64,000 nucleotides of DNA, taken from Roseiarcus sp963774195. Lineage in GTDB: Bacteria; Pseudomonadota; Alphaproteobacteria; Rhizobiales; Beijerinckiaceae. Positions 50,171 through 61,076 of this stretch are shown here, piece after piece. A program made the translations under genes and the position numbers. The DNA is taken from positions 310,001 through 374,000 of the forward strand of contig CAVZDY010000001.1 of assembly GCA_963774195.1 (NCBI GenBank), given 5' to 3'. The notes below the pieces were generated by a model. It was not told the DNA's origin, made no database searches, and saw nothing but the letters and a program-made list of their open reading frames with translations. Positions within the stretch are counted from its first letter, which is position 1; each line of letters begins with the position of its first letter.

Positions 50171-51692
50171 ATGAATTTGAAAACATCTGCGGCGGCTCTT
50201 GCAATCCTTGCGATGACCGGGGCCGCCGCTCTTGCCCAGACCGCTCCCGGCATGACCCGCGACACCGGCGCGCCGATCGGCGACAACCAGAACTCGAAGA
50301 CCGCCGGCTCTGACGGCCCGGTGCTGCTGGAAGACTACAGCCTGATCGAGAAGCTCGCGCGCTTCGATCGCGAGCGCATTCCCGAGCGCGTCGTTCACGC
50401 GCGCGGCATCGGCGCCCAGGGCGTCTTCGTCGCCAGCACGGACTTCTCGAAATATACGACCGCCTCCGTCCTCGGCGCCCCCGGCAAGGAAACGCCGGTT
50501 TTCGTCCGCTTCTCGACGGTCATGAATTTCCGCGGCTCGCCTGAGGCGGCGCGCGATCCGCGCGGCTTCGCGGTCAAGTTCTACACCGACCAGGGCAACT
50601 GGGACATCGTCGGCATCAACGAGCCGATCTTCTTCATCCGCGATGCGATCAAGTTCCCGGACTTCGTGCACGCCAACAAGCCGTCGCCGGTCACCAACGT
50701 GCAGGACCCCGCCCGCGCGTTCGACTTCTTCTCGAACGTTCCCGAGTCGACGCACGAATTGACGATGCTCTACACCGACACCATCGGCATGCCGAAGAGC
50801 TACCGGACCATGGACGGCTGGGGCGTGCATGCGTTCCGCTTGGTCAACAAGGATGGCAAGACCGTCTTCGCGAAATTCCACTGGAAGTCGCAGCAGGGTG
50901 TCCACGGTATGACGCTCGAGGAAATGAAGGCGGCCGACACCAGCTATGCGACGCGCGATCTCTACGCCAACATCCGCTCCGGCAACTTCCCGAAGTGGGA
51001 TCTGATGGTGCAGCTCCTGACGCCGGAACAGGTCGCTCAGCTTCCCTATGACGGCTTCGACGACACCAAGGTCTGGGAAGGCGTGCCGGAGGTGAAGGTC
51101 GGCACGATGACCTTGAACAAGGTGCCTGACAACTTCTTCGACTACACGGAACAGTCGGCCTTCTGCCCGTGCGAACTGGTGCCCGGCATCGAGCCGTCGC
51201 CCGATAAGATGCTGCAGGGCCGCCTGTTCGCTTACGCGGATACGCAGCGCTACCGCATCGGCGCCAACTACATGCAGCTCCCGGTCAATCGTCCGCTCGT
51301 CCAGGTCGCCAACAATAACATTGACGGCGCCATGCAGGCCGCGAGGCAAAAGGGCGACGTCAACTACGATCCGACGGATTCGGCCACCAACCCCGTCCAG
51401 CAGACGAACTACCGCTACAGCCAGTACGCGGTATCGGGCCTGACCCAGCAGAAGCCGATCGACAAGCAGGACAACTTTCGCCAGGCAGGCGAGTTCTATC
51501 GGAGCCTCGACAAGACGGAGCAGGATCACCTGATCAAGAATCTTGTCGCGGACCTCAGCCAGATTGAGAGCGTCAAGATTTCGCGAGACGATGGCCAGCC
51601 ACTTCTATCGCGCCGACGTGGACTACGGCACGCGCGTCGCCAAGGCCATCAACGTCGACCTCGCCGACGTCAAGAAGCTCGCTGCGCAATAA
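50171..51692 (+). CDS. katB: Periplasmic catalase (KatB type), frameshifted at the 3' end
   Basis: Haem catalase with a signal peptide (MNLKTSAAALAILAMTGAAA ending ALAQ), so periplasmic. Distal His in RVVHARGIGAQG, Asn in YTDQGNWDIVGIN, and the proximal Tyr in RLFAYADTQRYRIG. Small-subunit clade by length. The frame is normal to QIESVKI; at TTT 51579-51581 one base too many shifts it. The +1 frame reads RETMASHFYRADVDYGTRVA and ends VKKLAAQ at 51692. Corrected length about 506 residues. The uncorrected frame ends at 51706 with an Arg-rich tail. Followed by ankB, as in Pseudomonas katB-ankB. Confidence 0.94.
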
Positions 51693-51760
51693 GCGCGATC
51701 TCATGAGCCGCGGGCGCGCCCATTCGGCGCGCCCGTCCCCTTCCAAGTTCGAGGCGTTCG

Positions 51761-52363
51761 ATGAAACTCTCCGACAAGTTCAAGCGCGTCGCAGCGGGCG
51801 TCGCCTTCGCGCTCACGGTTCCGATGCTGGCGCACGCCGCCAACCCCTTGCCCGACCACTACAAGGAGCTCTACTTCGCCGCCGCCCGCGAGGGGCGCGC
51901 CGATCTGCTCGCAGGGATGATCAAGGACGGCGTTCCGATCGACATGCGCGACAGCCAGGGCTACACCGCCCTGATCATCGCCGCATACGACGGCCAGCGC
52001 CCGGCCGTCGACCTGCTGCTCTCACTGCACGCCGACCCCTGCGCCGCGGATTCCAAGGGGAATACCGCCCTGATGGGCACGGCCTTCAAGGGCGAATTGG
52101 AAATTGCAAAGCTGCTGGCCGCTCGCTGCGACGTGAACGCGCGCAACGCCAACGGACAGACGGCGGCGATGATGGCCTCGCTCGTCGGCCACTCGGATTT
52201 CGTCAAGATGCTCGCCGAGCGCGGCGCCGACTTGAGCTTGAAGGACAATGCCGGCGCCACCGCCACCAGCGTGGCGCAAACGCAAGGCAACGCCGACATG
52301 GTGCAGCTCATCGCGAGCCTTTCGGCTCCCAAGCAGACGCCTGCGCAGAGCGGAAGCAACTGA
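51761..52363 (+). CDS. ankB: Periplasmic ankyrin-repeat protein (AnkB type)
   Basis: A 200-residue exported protein: signal peptide to about residue 26 (VAAGVAFALTVPMLAHA) and four ankyrin repeats (LYFAAAREGRADLLAGMIKD, GYTALIIAAYDGQRPAVDLL, GNTALMGTAFKGELEIAKLL, GQTAAMMASLVGHSDFVKML). In Pseudomonas an ankyrin protein encoded after katB is needed for full catalase activity; the identical gene order here suggests the same role. 68 bp after katB. Confidence 0.88.
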   Translation: MKLSDKFKRVAAGVAFALTVPMLAHAANPLPDHYKELYFAAAREGRADLLAGMIKDGVPIDMRDSQGYTALIIAAYDGQRPAVDLLLSLHADPCAADSKGNTALMGTAFKGELEIAKLLAARCDVNARNANGQTAAMMASLVGHSDFVKMLAERGADLSLKDNAGATATSVAQTQGNADMVQLIASLSAPKQTPAQSGSN

Positions 52364-52413
52364 CGTCGCTCGTCCATGACGGCAGGCGACCGGCGCCTAC
52401 TGACGGAAAACGA

Positions 52414-53436
52414 CTACCTAGCCCCAGCGCGCCGCCAAGCATTGAAGCCGCCGATCACATGGACCGCGTCGGCGAACCCCGCGCTCCGCGCGGCTTCGAC
52501 CGCCATCGCCGAACGTTCGCCGTAAGCGCAGATGAACACCAGCCGCTTGCCGGTGGCGTGGGCGAGCGTATTGAGGAGCCCCCCGTCGGCGAGCGCATCC
52601 GCAAGTTCGCGATAGGGTGAATGCACTGAAGCGTCGATCGCGCCGTGTCGCGCACGCTCCGTGCTTTCGCGCAGATCGACCAGCAGCGCCCCGCCGCCGG
52701 CAAGCGTCGCTCGAGCCTGCTCCGTCGTCAGGCCGATATGGTCGGCGCGGTCCTGTGCGATGCCGATGTGGCGATTTGCCGGCACGGCGACGTCCATCAT
52801 TTTCGGATTGGGCAGCTTCAGATTGCGCATCAACTCGACATATTCGTCGATCGAACGCACCTGCAGACGCGGGTTGCGCGCGCGCTCCTCGCCGATCGTC
52901 GACACCGTGTCGCCCTTGTAGTCGTGGGCGGGGTAAAGCAGCGTTTCCTCCGGCAGCTTGAGCAGTTTGCCGAAGATCGAATCATATTGCGCGCGCGGAT
53001 CGCCGTTCTGGAAGTCGGTGCGCCCGGTGCCGCGGATCAACAGCGTATCGCCCGAGAAAACGCGGTCGGGCATCACGAAACTATAGGAATCGTCGGTGTG
53101 GCCGGGCGTGTAGAGGACGTCGAGCGTGACGCCCTCAATGTCGATTGCGTCCCCCTCGGCGACGCGCATCGATACGACGTCGGCGCTGGTCGCCTCGCCC
53201 ATCACGGTGATGCAGCGCGTGCGGTCGCGCAGCGCGCCGAGGCCGGTCACATGATCGGCGTGCAGGTGCGTGTCGATCGCCTTCACCAGCCGCAAATCGA
53301 GATCGTTCAAGAGCGTGATGTAGCGGTCGACCTTTTCGAGCACCGGATCGATGATCAGCGCCTCGCCGCCGCGGCGGCTGGCGAGGAGATAGCTGTAGGT
53401 GCCGGACGTCGCGTCGAACAACTGGCGGAACAGCAT
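52414..53436 (-). CDS. Persulfide dioxygenase-rhodanese fusion (ETHE1-like)
   Basis: A 340-residue two-domain sulfur-detoxifying enzyme. Residues 1-~230: metallo-beta-lactamase fold with THLHADH (His57, His59, Asp61, His62), PGH (His113), Asp130 and His171, as in ETHE1 glutathione-persulfide dioxygenases. Residues ~240-340: rhodanese domain with the active loop CAYGERS (Cys303). Such fusions are known in some bacteria and couple persulfide oxidation to sulfur transfer to sulfite. Single gene, divergent to nothing obvious; about 100 bp downstream of dapB. Confidence 0.9.
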   Translation of the reverse strand: MLFRQLFDATSGTYSYLLASRRGGEALIIDPVLEKVDRYITLLNDLDLRLVKAIDTHLHADHVTGLGALRDRTRCITVMGEATSADVVSMRVAEGDAIDIEGVTLDVLYTPGHTDDSYSFVMPDRVFSGDTLLIRGTGRTDFQNGDPRAQYDSIFGKLLKLPEETLLYPAHDYKGDTVSTIGEERARNPRLQVRSIDEYVELMRNLKLPNPKMMDVAVPANRHIGIAQDRADHIGLTTEQARATLAGGGALLVDLRESTERARHGAIDASVHSPYRELADALADGGLLNTLAHATGKRLVFICAYGERSAMAVEAARSAGFADAVHVIGGFNAWRRAGAR

Positions 53437-53543
53437 CGCGGACCTCCGCGGCCAAGCGGCTTTGGCCGAAGCGAAAGCATTATACCACTAGCGGCTCGAT
53501 TGCGGCCCTGCTCTTCGGTCTGAGGGCCTCCCCAGTCTCGGCG

Positions 53544-54359
53544 TCAGTCCTTCGCCAGCCCCAGCACGTCGGCCATTGAATAGAGCCCCGGCTTGCGGCC
53601 GCGCGCCCACAGCGCCGCCTTGACGGCGCCACGGGCGAAAAGGCCGCGGTCTTCGGCGTGGTGCGAGAGGACGATGCGCTCGCCGTCGCCGGCGATGATG
53701 ACGCTGTGCTCGCCGATCACCGAGCCGCCCCGCAGCGAGGCGAAGCCGATCGCGCCGCGCTTCCGCGCACCCGTGATGCCGTCGCGGCCGCGCTCCGATT
53801 GCGCGGCAAGGTCGATGTCCCGTCCCTCCGCCGCCGCTTCGCCGAGCAGAAGCGCGGTGCCCGACGGCGCATCGACCTTCATGCGGTGGTGCATTTCGAA
53901 AACTTCGATGTCGTAGTCGGGGAGCGCGCGCGCAGCGTCCCGCACCAGCTTGGCGAGCAGATTGACCCCGAGACTCATATTGCCGGAGCGCACGATCGGC
54001 GCATGCCTGGCGGCGGCCTGGAGACGCTTCAGATCGTCGTCCGTGAGACCCGTCGTGCCGATGACATGCGCAATGCGCGCCTGCGCCGCGAGCGCGGCGA
54101 TCTCGATCGTCGCGGCGGGCGCGGAAAAATCGACGACGCCCTCGGAGCCGAGCATCGCAGCGAGCGGATCGTCCGAGATCTTCACCCCGATCGCGCCGAC
54201 GCCCGCAAGAACCCCGGCGTCCTCGCCGAGCGCCGGCGAACCGGCGCGCTCGATCGCCGCCGCGAGGGCGACGCCCGGCGTCTCGACGATCATCTTGATC
54301 AGCATCCGGCCCATGCGTCCGGCGGCGCCGGTGACGGCCAGCCGCATATCTTCAGCCAT
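53544..54359 (-). CDS. dapB: 4-hydroxy-tetrahydrodipicolinate reductase
   Basis: NAD(P)H-dependent reductase of lysine and diaminopimelate synthesis. Start ATG 54359 (MAEDMRLAVTGAAGRMGRML) gives 271 residues; the longer frame to 54404 is not needed. Nucleotide-binding GAAGRMG near residue 11, catalytic EMHHRMKVDAPSGTALLLGE near 160, and ARGAVKAALWARGRKPGLYS at the C-terminus. Downstream of two DUF1330 genes on the same strand. Confidence 0.96.
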   Translation of the reverse strand: MAEDMRLAVTGAAGRMGRMLIKMIVETPGVALAAAIERAGSPALGEDAGVLAGVGAIGVKISDDPLAAMLGSEGVVDFSAPAATIEIAALAAQARIAHVIGTTGLTDDDLKRLQAAARHAPIVRSGNMSLGVNLLAKLVRDAARALPDYDIEVFEMHHRMKVDAPSGTALLLGEAAAEGRDIDLAAQSERGRDGITGARKRGAIGFASLRGGSVIGEHSVIIAGDGERIVLSHHAEDRGLFARGAVKAALWARGRKPGLYSMADVLGLAKD

Positions 54360-54381
54360 TACATTTCCTCGATATTTCCAG

Positions 54382-54693
54382 TCAGGCCGGCTGAGGCCCG
54401 TCATACCCCTCGATCACGATGAGGTCCGCCTGCGAGACCGGCTCACGAAGCGCCTTGGCGCGGCGGTACTCCTCGGACTCGAAGCACGCAAGCGCCGTCG
54501 CATAGTCCTTGAACTCGATCACGACGTGACGCGCCCGCAGCGCGCCCTCTTTCTGCTCGCTCGCGCCGCCGCGCACCAGAAAGCGCGCGCCATATTTAGC
54601 AAAAGCCTCGGCGTTGGCGCGCCGATAAGCCTCGTAGGCTTCGGGGTCAGCAACGTCGACATGCGCGATCCAATAGCCCTTGGCCATGGTCAC
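54382..54693 (-). CDS. DUF1330 family protein, copy 2
   Basis: Small dimeric alpha/beta-barrel-like protein of 103 residues, MTMAKGYWIAHVDVADPEAY, with the family block YGARFLVRGG and VVIEFKDYATALACFESEEY. The ATG at 54693 overlaps the stop of the preceding paralogue (ATGA). Function unknown. About 22 bp before dapB. Confidence 0.88.
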   Translation of the reverse strand: MTMAKGYWIAHVDVADPEAYEAYRRANAEAFAKYGARFLVRGGASEQKEGALRARHVVIEFKDYATALACFESEEYRRAKALREPVSQADLIVIEGYDGPQPA

Positions 54694-54977
54694 ACCCCTT
54701 CGACGAGCACGATCTCGATCTGCGCCGCGCCTTCGCGCTCGGCCTTGGCGGCTTGGTATTCCTGGGAGGTGTAATAGGTGCGCGCCGCCTCGACGCTCTC
54801 GAATTCGAGCACCACATTGCGCCCGCGAGCCTGTCCTTCAAGCGCCTCGTGACGCCCGCCCCGCGCCAGAACCCGCGCGCCATATTTCTTCTGCGCCTCG
54901 GTGGCCCCGGCCGCGTAGCGCGCGTAGGCCTCCGGATTGGTGATGTCGACGCGCGCGATGACGTAACCCTTTGGCAT
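54690..54977 (-). CDS. DUF1330 family protein, copy 1
   Basis: A 95-residue paralogue of the next gene: MPKGYVIARVDITNPEAYAR, KKYGARVLARGGRHEALEG, VVLEFESVEAARTYYTSQEY. About half the residues are shared with the downstream copy, so this is an old tandem duplication whose products may form a heterodimer. I start at ATG 54977; ATG 54983 would add two residues. Confidence 0.88.
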   Translation of the reverse strand: MPKGYVIARVDITNPEAYARYAAGATEAQKKYGARVLARGGRHEALEGQARGRNVVLEFESVEAARTYYTSQEYQAAKAEREGAAQIEIVLVEGV

Positions 54978-55038
54978 TTCCAACTCCCACCCAATTTGTC
55001 GGCAGCGAGACTAGCGCCCGCCCTCCATATGGCAAGCG

Positions 55039-55749
55039 TCAAACCGCGGCGGCGATCTCGGCGACGATTTGCTCGGCCGTGGCGCGCGGGTCCGCCGCCT
55101 GCGTGATGGGACGCCCGACGACGAGATAGTCGGCCCCGTCGGCAATCGCCGAACCCGGCGTCGCCACCCGCTTCTGGTCGCCGGCGGCGGCGCCGGCGGG
55201 GCGGATGCCGGGGGTCACGAGAAAGAGCGAATTGCCGACCGCCTGCCGCAGCATGGCGGCTTCCGACGGGCTGGCGACGAGGCCGTCGACGCCGGCTTCG
55301 CTCGCCTGCTTGGCGCGACGCCGGACGAGGTCCCGCACGCCAAAGGCGTAGCCCGCTTCGGCGAGGTCGGCATCGTCGCTCGACGTGAGCACCGAGACCG
55401 CGAGCAATTTCAGGCTGGAGCCCTTCGCGCCCGCCACCGCCGCCCGCATCGTCTGGGGATAGGCGTGAATGGTCAGGAAATCGGCGCCGAGCCGGGCGAT
55501 TTGCGCCGCCGCCCGCTCGACCGTGTTGGGGATGTCGTGCAGCTTGAGGTCGACGAACACCTTTTTGCCCGCCGCCGCCAATTCGGCGGCGAGGCCAAGG
55601 CCGCCGCCATAGACGAGCTCCATGCCGACCTTGTAGAAAAGGACACTGTCGCCGAGGTCGGAGACGAGACGTTCCGCCGCCGCCGGGTCAGGCGCGTCGA
55701 GGGCGACGATCAGGCGTTCGCGGACAGGAATGGGACGCGTCGGGCTCAT
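55039..55749 (-). CDS. pyrF: Orotidine 5'-phosphate decarboxylase
   Basis: Last step of UMP synthesis. 236 residues from ATG 55749 (MSPTRPIPVRERLIVALDAP), overlapping the pmtA stop by 4 bp. The catalytic block VFVDLKLHDIPNTVERAA and the phosphate-binding ends VTPGIRP and YLVVGRPIT are present. Upstream codons in the same frame belong to pmtA. Confidence 0.96.
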   Translation of the reverse strand: MSPTRPIPVRERLIVALDAPDPAAAERLVSDLGDSVLFYKVGMELVYGGGLGLAAELAAAGKKVFVDLKLHDIPNTVERAAAQIARLGADFLTIHAYPQTMRAAVAGAKGSSLKLLAVSVLTSSDDADLAEAGYAFGVRDLVRRRAKQASEAGVDGLVASPSEAAMLRQAVGNSLFLVTPGIRPAGAAAGDQKRVATPGSAIADGADYLVVGRPITQAADPRATAEQIVAEIAAAV

Positions 55750-56438
55750 CGCGGGGGTCCCTTCGGGGACGCAAAGCGGCTGGCCAGTCGCGCGACCAGC
55801 GGCTCGACAAAGGCGCCGTTCGGATTGGCTCGATAGGTCCAGACCCGCGCCGGCGGCAGATTGCGCCAGATCGGCGCGGTGCAATGGGCGGAGTAGCGCC
55901 CGGCGCAGACCTCGCGCGCGATCGGCGAGACGAGCCCATAGGTAAATTGGACGAACAGCCCGTCGGCCCCCATGAGGTCGAACGCGTCCGCGATCAGCTT
56001 GGCGCGCAGAGCCGGCGGCTGGTTGAGCAGCGGCAGGCTGGAGACGACCGCGGCGACCGGCTCGCCGGCGAGCGAAGCGAGGGTGCGCGGCAGATCGTAG
56101 GCGTCGCCCTGGATGACGTGGACGGGCGCGAAGCGCTGCGACAGCAACCGGCAGAAGCCGGCGTCGTATTCGACGAGCACGAGCCGGTCGCGCTTGACGC
56201 CGCGCTCAAGCAACGCGCTGGTCACCGGGCCGGTTCCCGGCCCGAGTTCCACGATCAAACCCTTGCCGGCGGGATCGATCGGCTTCGCCATCGCCCGGGC
56301 GAGGAAACGGCCCGAGGGAGCGACGGCGCCGGTCAGGCGAGGGCTCTCGAACAGTGTCTTCAGGAAGCGCCGCTCGTCGCCGAACAAGCCGCCGGCGCGC
56401 CGGCCATGTTCGGAAGTTTTCGAGGAAGTGTGACCCAT
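55746..56438 (-). CDS. pmtA: Phospholipid N-methyltransferase PmtA
   Basis: SAM-dependent methyltransferase of 230 residues that methylates phosphatidylethanolamine toward phosphatidylcholine. SAM motif IVELGPGTGPVTSALL near residue 60, then LVLVEYDAGFCRLLSQRF and VVSSLPLLNQPPALRAKL, typical of the Rhodobacter-type PmtA group. ATGA overlap with pyrF. Substrate is inferred from the family. Confidence 0.85.
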   Translation of the reverse strand: MGHTSSKTSEHGRRAGGLFGDERRFLKTLFESPRLTGAVAPSGRFLARAMAKPIDPAGKGLIVELGPGTGPVTSALLERGVKRDRLVLVEYDAGFCRLLSQRFAPVHVIQGDAYDLPRTLASLAGEPVAAVVSSLPLLNQPPALRAKLIADAFDLMGADGLFVQFTYGLVSPIAREVCAGRYSAHCTAPIWRNLPPARVWTYRANPNGAFVEPLVARLASRFASPKGPPR

Positions 56439-56528
56439 TCTCGCTCCGAAAGCGTTTGCGGCATCGGCCGCGCGAGGACGCCATGCCCTGACGAAAGGGC
56501 CGGACGATGACCGCCCCAGGAGTCGAAA

Positions 56529-57641
56529 TTAAGCCCCGAAGAACTCTTTCATCTTCGCGAAGAAGCCGGTGCTCTCGGGCTGCGTCTTCTGCGAGGACTC
56601 GGCTTCGAACTCGGCCAGCAGCTCGCGCTGGCGGCGCGTCAGGTTCTGCGGCGTTTCGACATTGGCCTGAATGAAGAGATCGCCGAAGTCGCGCGAGCGC
56701 AGGATCGGCATGCCCTTGCCCCGCAGCCGCATCTGGTGGCCCGACTGCGCGCCCTCGGGGATGCGCACTTTCGCATCGCCGCCGTCAAGCGTGTGGACCG
56801 TGAACTCGCCGCCGAGCGCCGCCTGAACCATTGAGATCGGCACGCGGCAATAAAGGTCCGCCCCGTCGCGCTGGAAGAAGGGATGCGGCGTCAGCGACAG
56901 GAAGATGTAGAGGTCGCCCGGCGCGCCGCCGCGCAGGCCCGCCTCGCCTTCGCCGGAGAGGCGAATGCGCGTGCCATCCTCGACGCCCGCCGGCATATTG
57001 ACCGACAGCGTGCGCTCGCGCGTCACGCGGCCCGAGCCGCCGCACTTGTCGCAGGGATTGTCGATCGTCTGGCCGCGCCCGCCGCAGGTCGGGCAAGTGC
57101 GCTCGATGGCGAAGAAGCCCTGCTGGGCCCGCACGCGCCCGTGGCCAGCGCAGGTCTTGCAGGTGGTCGGCTTCGAGCCCGCCTTGGCGCCAGTGCCCGC
57201 ACAGGGCTCACACGCGACCGAGGTCGGCAGTTTTATCGTCGCAGTCTTGCCGTGGTAGGCTTCCTCGAGTGTAATCTCGAGGTTGTAGCGCAGGTCCGCG
57301 CCGCGCTCCTTGCCGGCGCCGCGACCGCCGCGGCGGCCCATAATGTCGCCGAAAAGGTCGTCGAAAATATCGGACATGGACGAGGCGAAGCCGTCGTTCA
57401 TACCGCCGCCGCCCTGTTCGAAGGCGGCATGGCCGTAGCGATCGTAAGCCGCGCGCTTCTGGCCGTCCGAGAGGTGCTGGTAGGCCTCGTTGAGCTCCTT
57501 GAACCGCGCCTCGGCCTGCTTGTCGCCGGGATTGCGGTCGGGATGGCATTGCATCGCTGCTTTGCGGAACGCCGATTTCAGCTCCGCGTCCGTCGCGCTG
57601 CGGGCGACCCCCAAGGTTTCATAAAAATCGCGCTTGCCCAC
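56529..57641 (-). CDS. dnaJ: Chaperone DnaJ
   Basis: Hsp40 co-chaperone of DnaK. I start at GTG 57641 (MGKRDFYETLGVARSATDAE as initiator Met), giving 370 residues. J domain with HPD in MQCHPDRNPGDK, Gly-rich stretch near 75-110, four zinc-binding CxxCxGxG repeats (CEPCAGTGAKAG, CKTCAGHGRV, CPTCGGRGQT, CDKCGGSGRV), and a C-terminal substrate domain. 174 bp downstream of dnaK with a hairpin between them. Confidence 0.96.
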   Translation of the reverse strand: MGKRDFYETLGVARSATDAELKSAFRKAAMQCHPDRNPGDKQAEARFKELNEAYQHLSDGQKRAAYDRYGHAAFEQGGGGMNDGFASSMSDIFDDLFGDIMGRRGGRGAGKERGADLRYNLEITLEEAYHGKTATIKLPTSVACEPCAGTGAKAGSKPTTCKTCAGHGRVRAQQGFFAIERTCPTCGGRGQTIDNPCDKCGGSGRVTRERTLSVNMPAGVEDGTRIRLSGEGEAGLRGGAPGDLYIFLSLTPHPFFQRDGADLYCRVPISMVQAALGGEFTVHTLDGGDAKVRIPEGAQSGHQMRLRGKGMPILRSRDFGDLFIQANVETPQNLTRRQRELLAEFEAESSQKTQPESTGFFAKMKEFFGA

Positions 57642-57777
57642 GTTTACAGCAACCCAGTGTTTTCTCGAGGCGTCCGCGCTGACCACCTATGAAGAGCTTG
57701 GGCCGCGGCGTCAATCGCCCATAGACTGCAAACTTTGCCCGGCGCGCGAGGCCAGGGTCCGCAACTCGGCCAACGAA

Positions 57778-57805
57778 ACCGGGCGCGCCTCGCGACGCGC
57801 CCGGT
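57778..57805 (-). terminator. Hairpin terminator after dnaK
   Basis: ACCGGGCGCG (57778-57787) pairs with CGCGCCCGGT (57796-57805) around an 8-base loop, 10 bp after the dnaK stop. On the reverse strand TTTCGTT follows, a short T tract. It may act as a partial terminator that sets the dnaK:dnaJ ratio. Confidence 0.65.
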
Positions 57806-57815
57806 CTTCAGATCG

Positions 57816-59726
<1,911 letters not shown>

Positions 59727-59895
59727 TGTCTCATTCCCTCATTCTTTCGCGAGACCGCAAGGCCCCGAAGCGGCCTAGCCTCGAAAGCGCACGCCGCGCG
59801 GCCAGCAACTGGCCGCGGCGCCGCGCTTCGGTCCCCGACGCACGGTTTAAATCCGCAGGCGAGACCTTTTGCCCCAACGCTGCACAGGTGGCCGG

Positions 59896-59925
59896 TATAT
59901 AAGTTGGGGCCTATGACCGCGCAAG
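59896..59925 (-). promoter_or_regulatory. Sigma-32 (heat-shock) promoter of dnaK
   Basis: On the reverse strand CTTG (59925-59922) and CTTATATA (59903-59896) are separated by 18 bases. This matches the alphaproteobacterial sigma-32 consensus CTTG-N17/18-CYTATNTNNG except for the last G. It lies about 170 bp upstream of the dnaK start. Position and gene make the call credible. Confidence 0.7.
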
Positions 59926-60025
59926 GCGTCGTTGCGCCCGTCAAAGGCCAGAAATCTTTGGCCGCGGAGAAGCCGTCGGAGCGCTTGCTCTTTTCATTCC
60001 GATCGCCAGATCTTAATGTTTCCTG

Positions 60026-60880
60026 ATGATGCGGATCTGGCTTTCGGCGTTGGCGGCGCTGGTGATGGGGTGCGCTTCGGCCCAGGCCCAACTTACCTTG
60101 CCCGGCGCGCCGAGCGGCGGGGAAAGCTCTGCGCCCGCGCCAGCCGCCCCCAAAGCCGACGCGCAGAAGAGCGGCGGCCAAAAAGGCGATGCTGCGAGGA
60201 GCGACAAGACCGACAAGGCGAACAATTCCGGCCTCGCCTCCTCGCCGCGCGCGGTCGCGGATAAACCGTTGCGCCTCAACGGAAGGCAAGGCCAGATCCT
60301 TCTTTCCGACCGCGACAAGGTTCTGCGCATCGAGAAGCTGAGCCTCGCCGGCGAGGTCATCTCCGACCCCTCGCGCAAATGCATGATCGACATCGTCGGC
60401 GACGCGCCGATCGAGACCAAGAGCCTCGGCAAGCCGGACGGACTCGCCCGCTACGAGGCGGAGATCCCGGCTTGCACGTTCACCTTCGACCTTTTGGACG
60501 GGGCGGTGCTGGCCCCGCCGCAAGATCGCGCCTGCGTGTTCCAGGCCGCCGACTGCCAAGCGACGCCGGCGGGCCTCTGGGGCCCCGATCCGTCGACGCT
60601 GCACAGCGACGTCAAAACGATCGGGCGACAGCGCCTGCACGCCGACAACGCGGCCGATCGCACGCTTCGCGCCGTCCAGGCGAAGCTCAAGGGTCAGCCT
60701 GACGCCGACGCGATCACCCGTGAGGACGGCGACATGGCGGCGCGGCGCGCCGACGTTTGCCACGACTACGTCCAGGAGGCGAACTACGCGTTTTGCGCTT
60801 CGCGGATGGCCCAGGCCCGCGCCGCCTATCTCAAAGCGCGCCTCGACGGTCTGAAGAAGCAATCGGCAGAGCAGGATTGA
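60026..60880 (+). CDS. Exported Cys-rich hypothetical protein
   Basis: A 284-residue protein with a signal peptide (MRIWLSALAALVMGCASAQA), an Ala/Pro/Lys/Ser-rich low-complexity stretch (about 25-80), and a C-terminal domain with six cysteines (RKCMID, PACTF, RACVFQ, ADCQAT, DVCHDY, AFCASR) that probably form three disulfides in the periplasm. I recognise it only as a conserved Rhizobiales hypothetical. Diverges from dnaK; own promoter expected around 59930-60020. Confidence 0.75.
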   Translation: MMRIWLSALAALVMGCASAQAQLTLPGAPSGGESSAPAPAAPKADAQKSGGQKGDAARSDKTDKANNSGLASSPRAVADKPLRLNGRQGQILLSDRDKVLRIEKLSLAGEVISDPSRKCMIDIVGDAPIETKSLGKPDGLARYEAEIPACTFTFDLLDGAVLAPPQDRACVFQAADCQATPAGLWGPDPSTLHSDVKTIGRQRLHADNAADRTLRAVQAKLKGQPDADAITREDGDMAARRADVCHDYVQEANYAFCASRMAQARAAYLKARLDGLKKQSAEQD

Positions 60881-60954
60881 GCGCGCAAAGCGGCGCCTGC
60901 GCTTTCCTTATCGTCATTTGCGCATAAGCTAGAGCCGTCACCAACGACGTCTGA

Positions 60955-61044
60955 CCGTCATTGCGAGGAGCGCGGCGACGGAGCAATCCATCGATCCGCT
61001 TGCATCGTCCGCGCCGAATTGCATCGCGCCGCTCGCAACGACGG
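60955..61044. repeat. REP-like palindromic element before mscL
   Basis: Starts CCGTCATTGCGAGGAGCG and ends CGCTCGCAACGACGGG, the two ends being near inverted copies about 90 bp across, with AGCAATCCATCGATCCG inside. This CGTCATTGCGAG...AGCAATCC form is a common dispersed intergenic repeat in Rhizobiales genomes. It ends about 30 bp before mscL. Confidence 0.75.
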
Positions 61045-61076
61045 GAACGGCTCATAGGGCGCAAAGGGAGGGAGGC

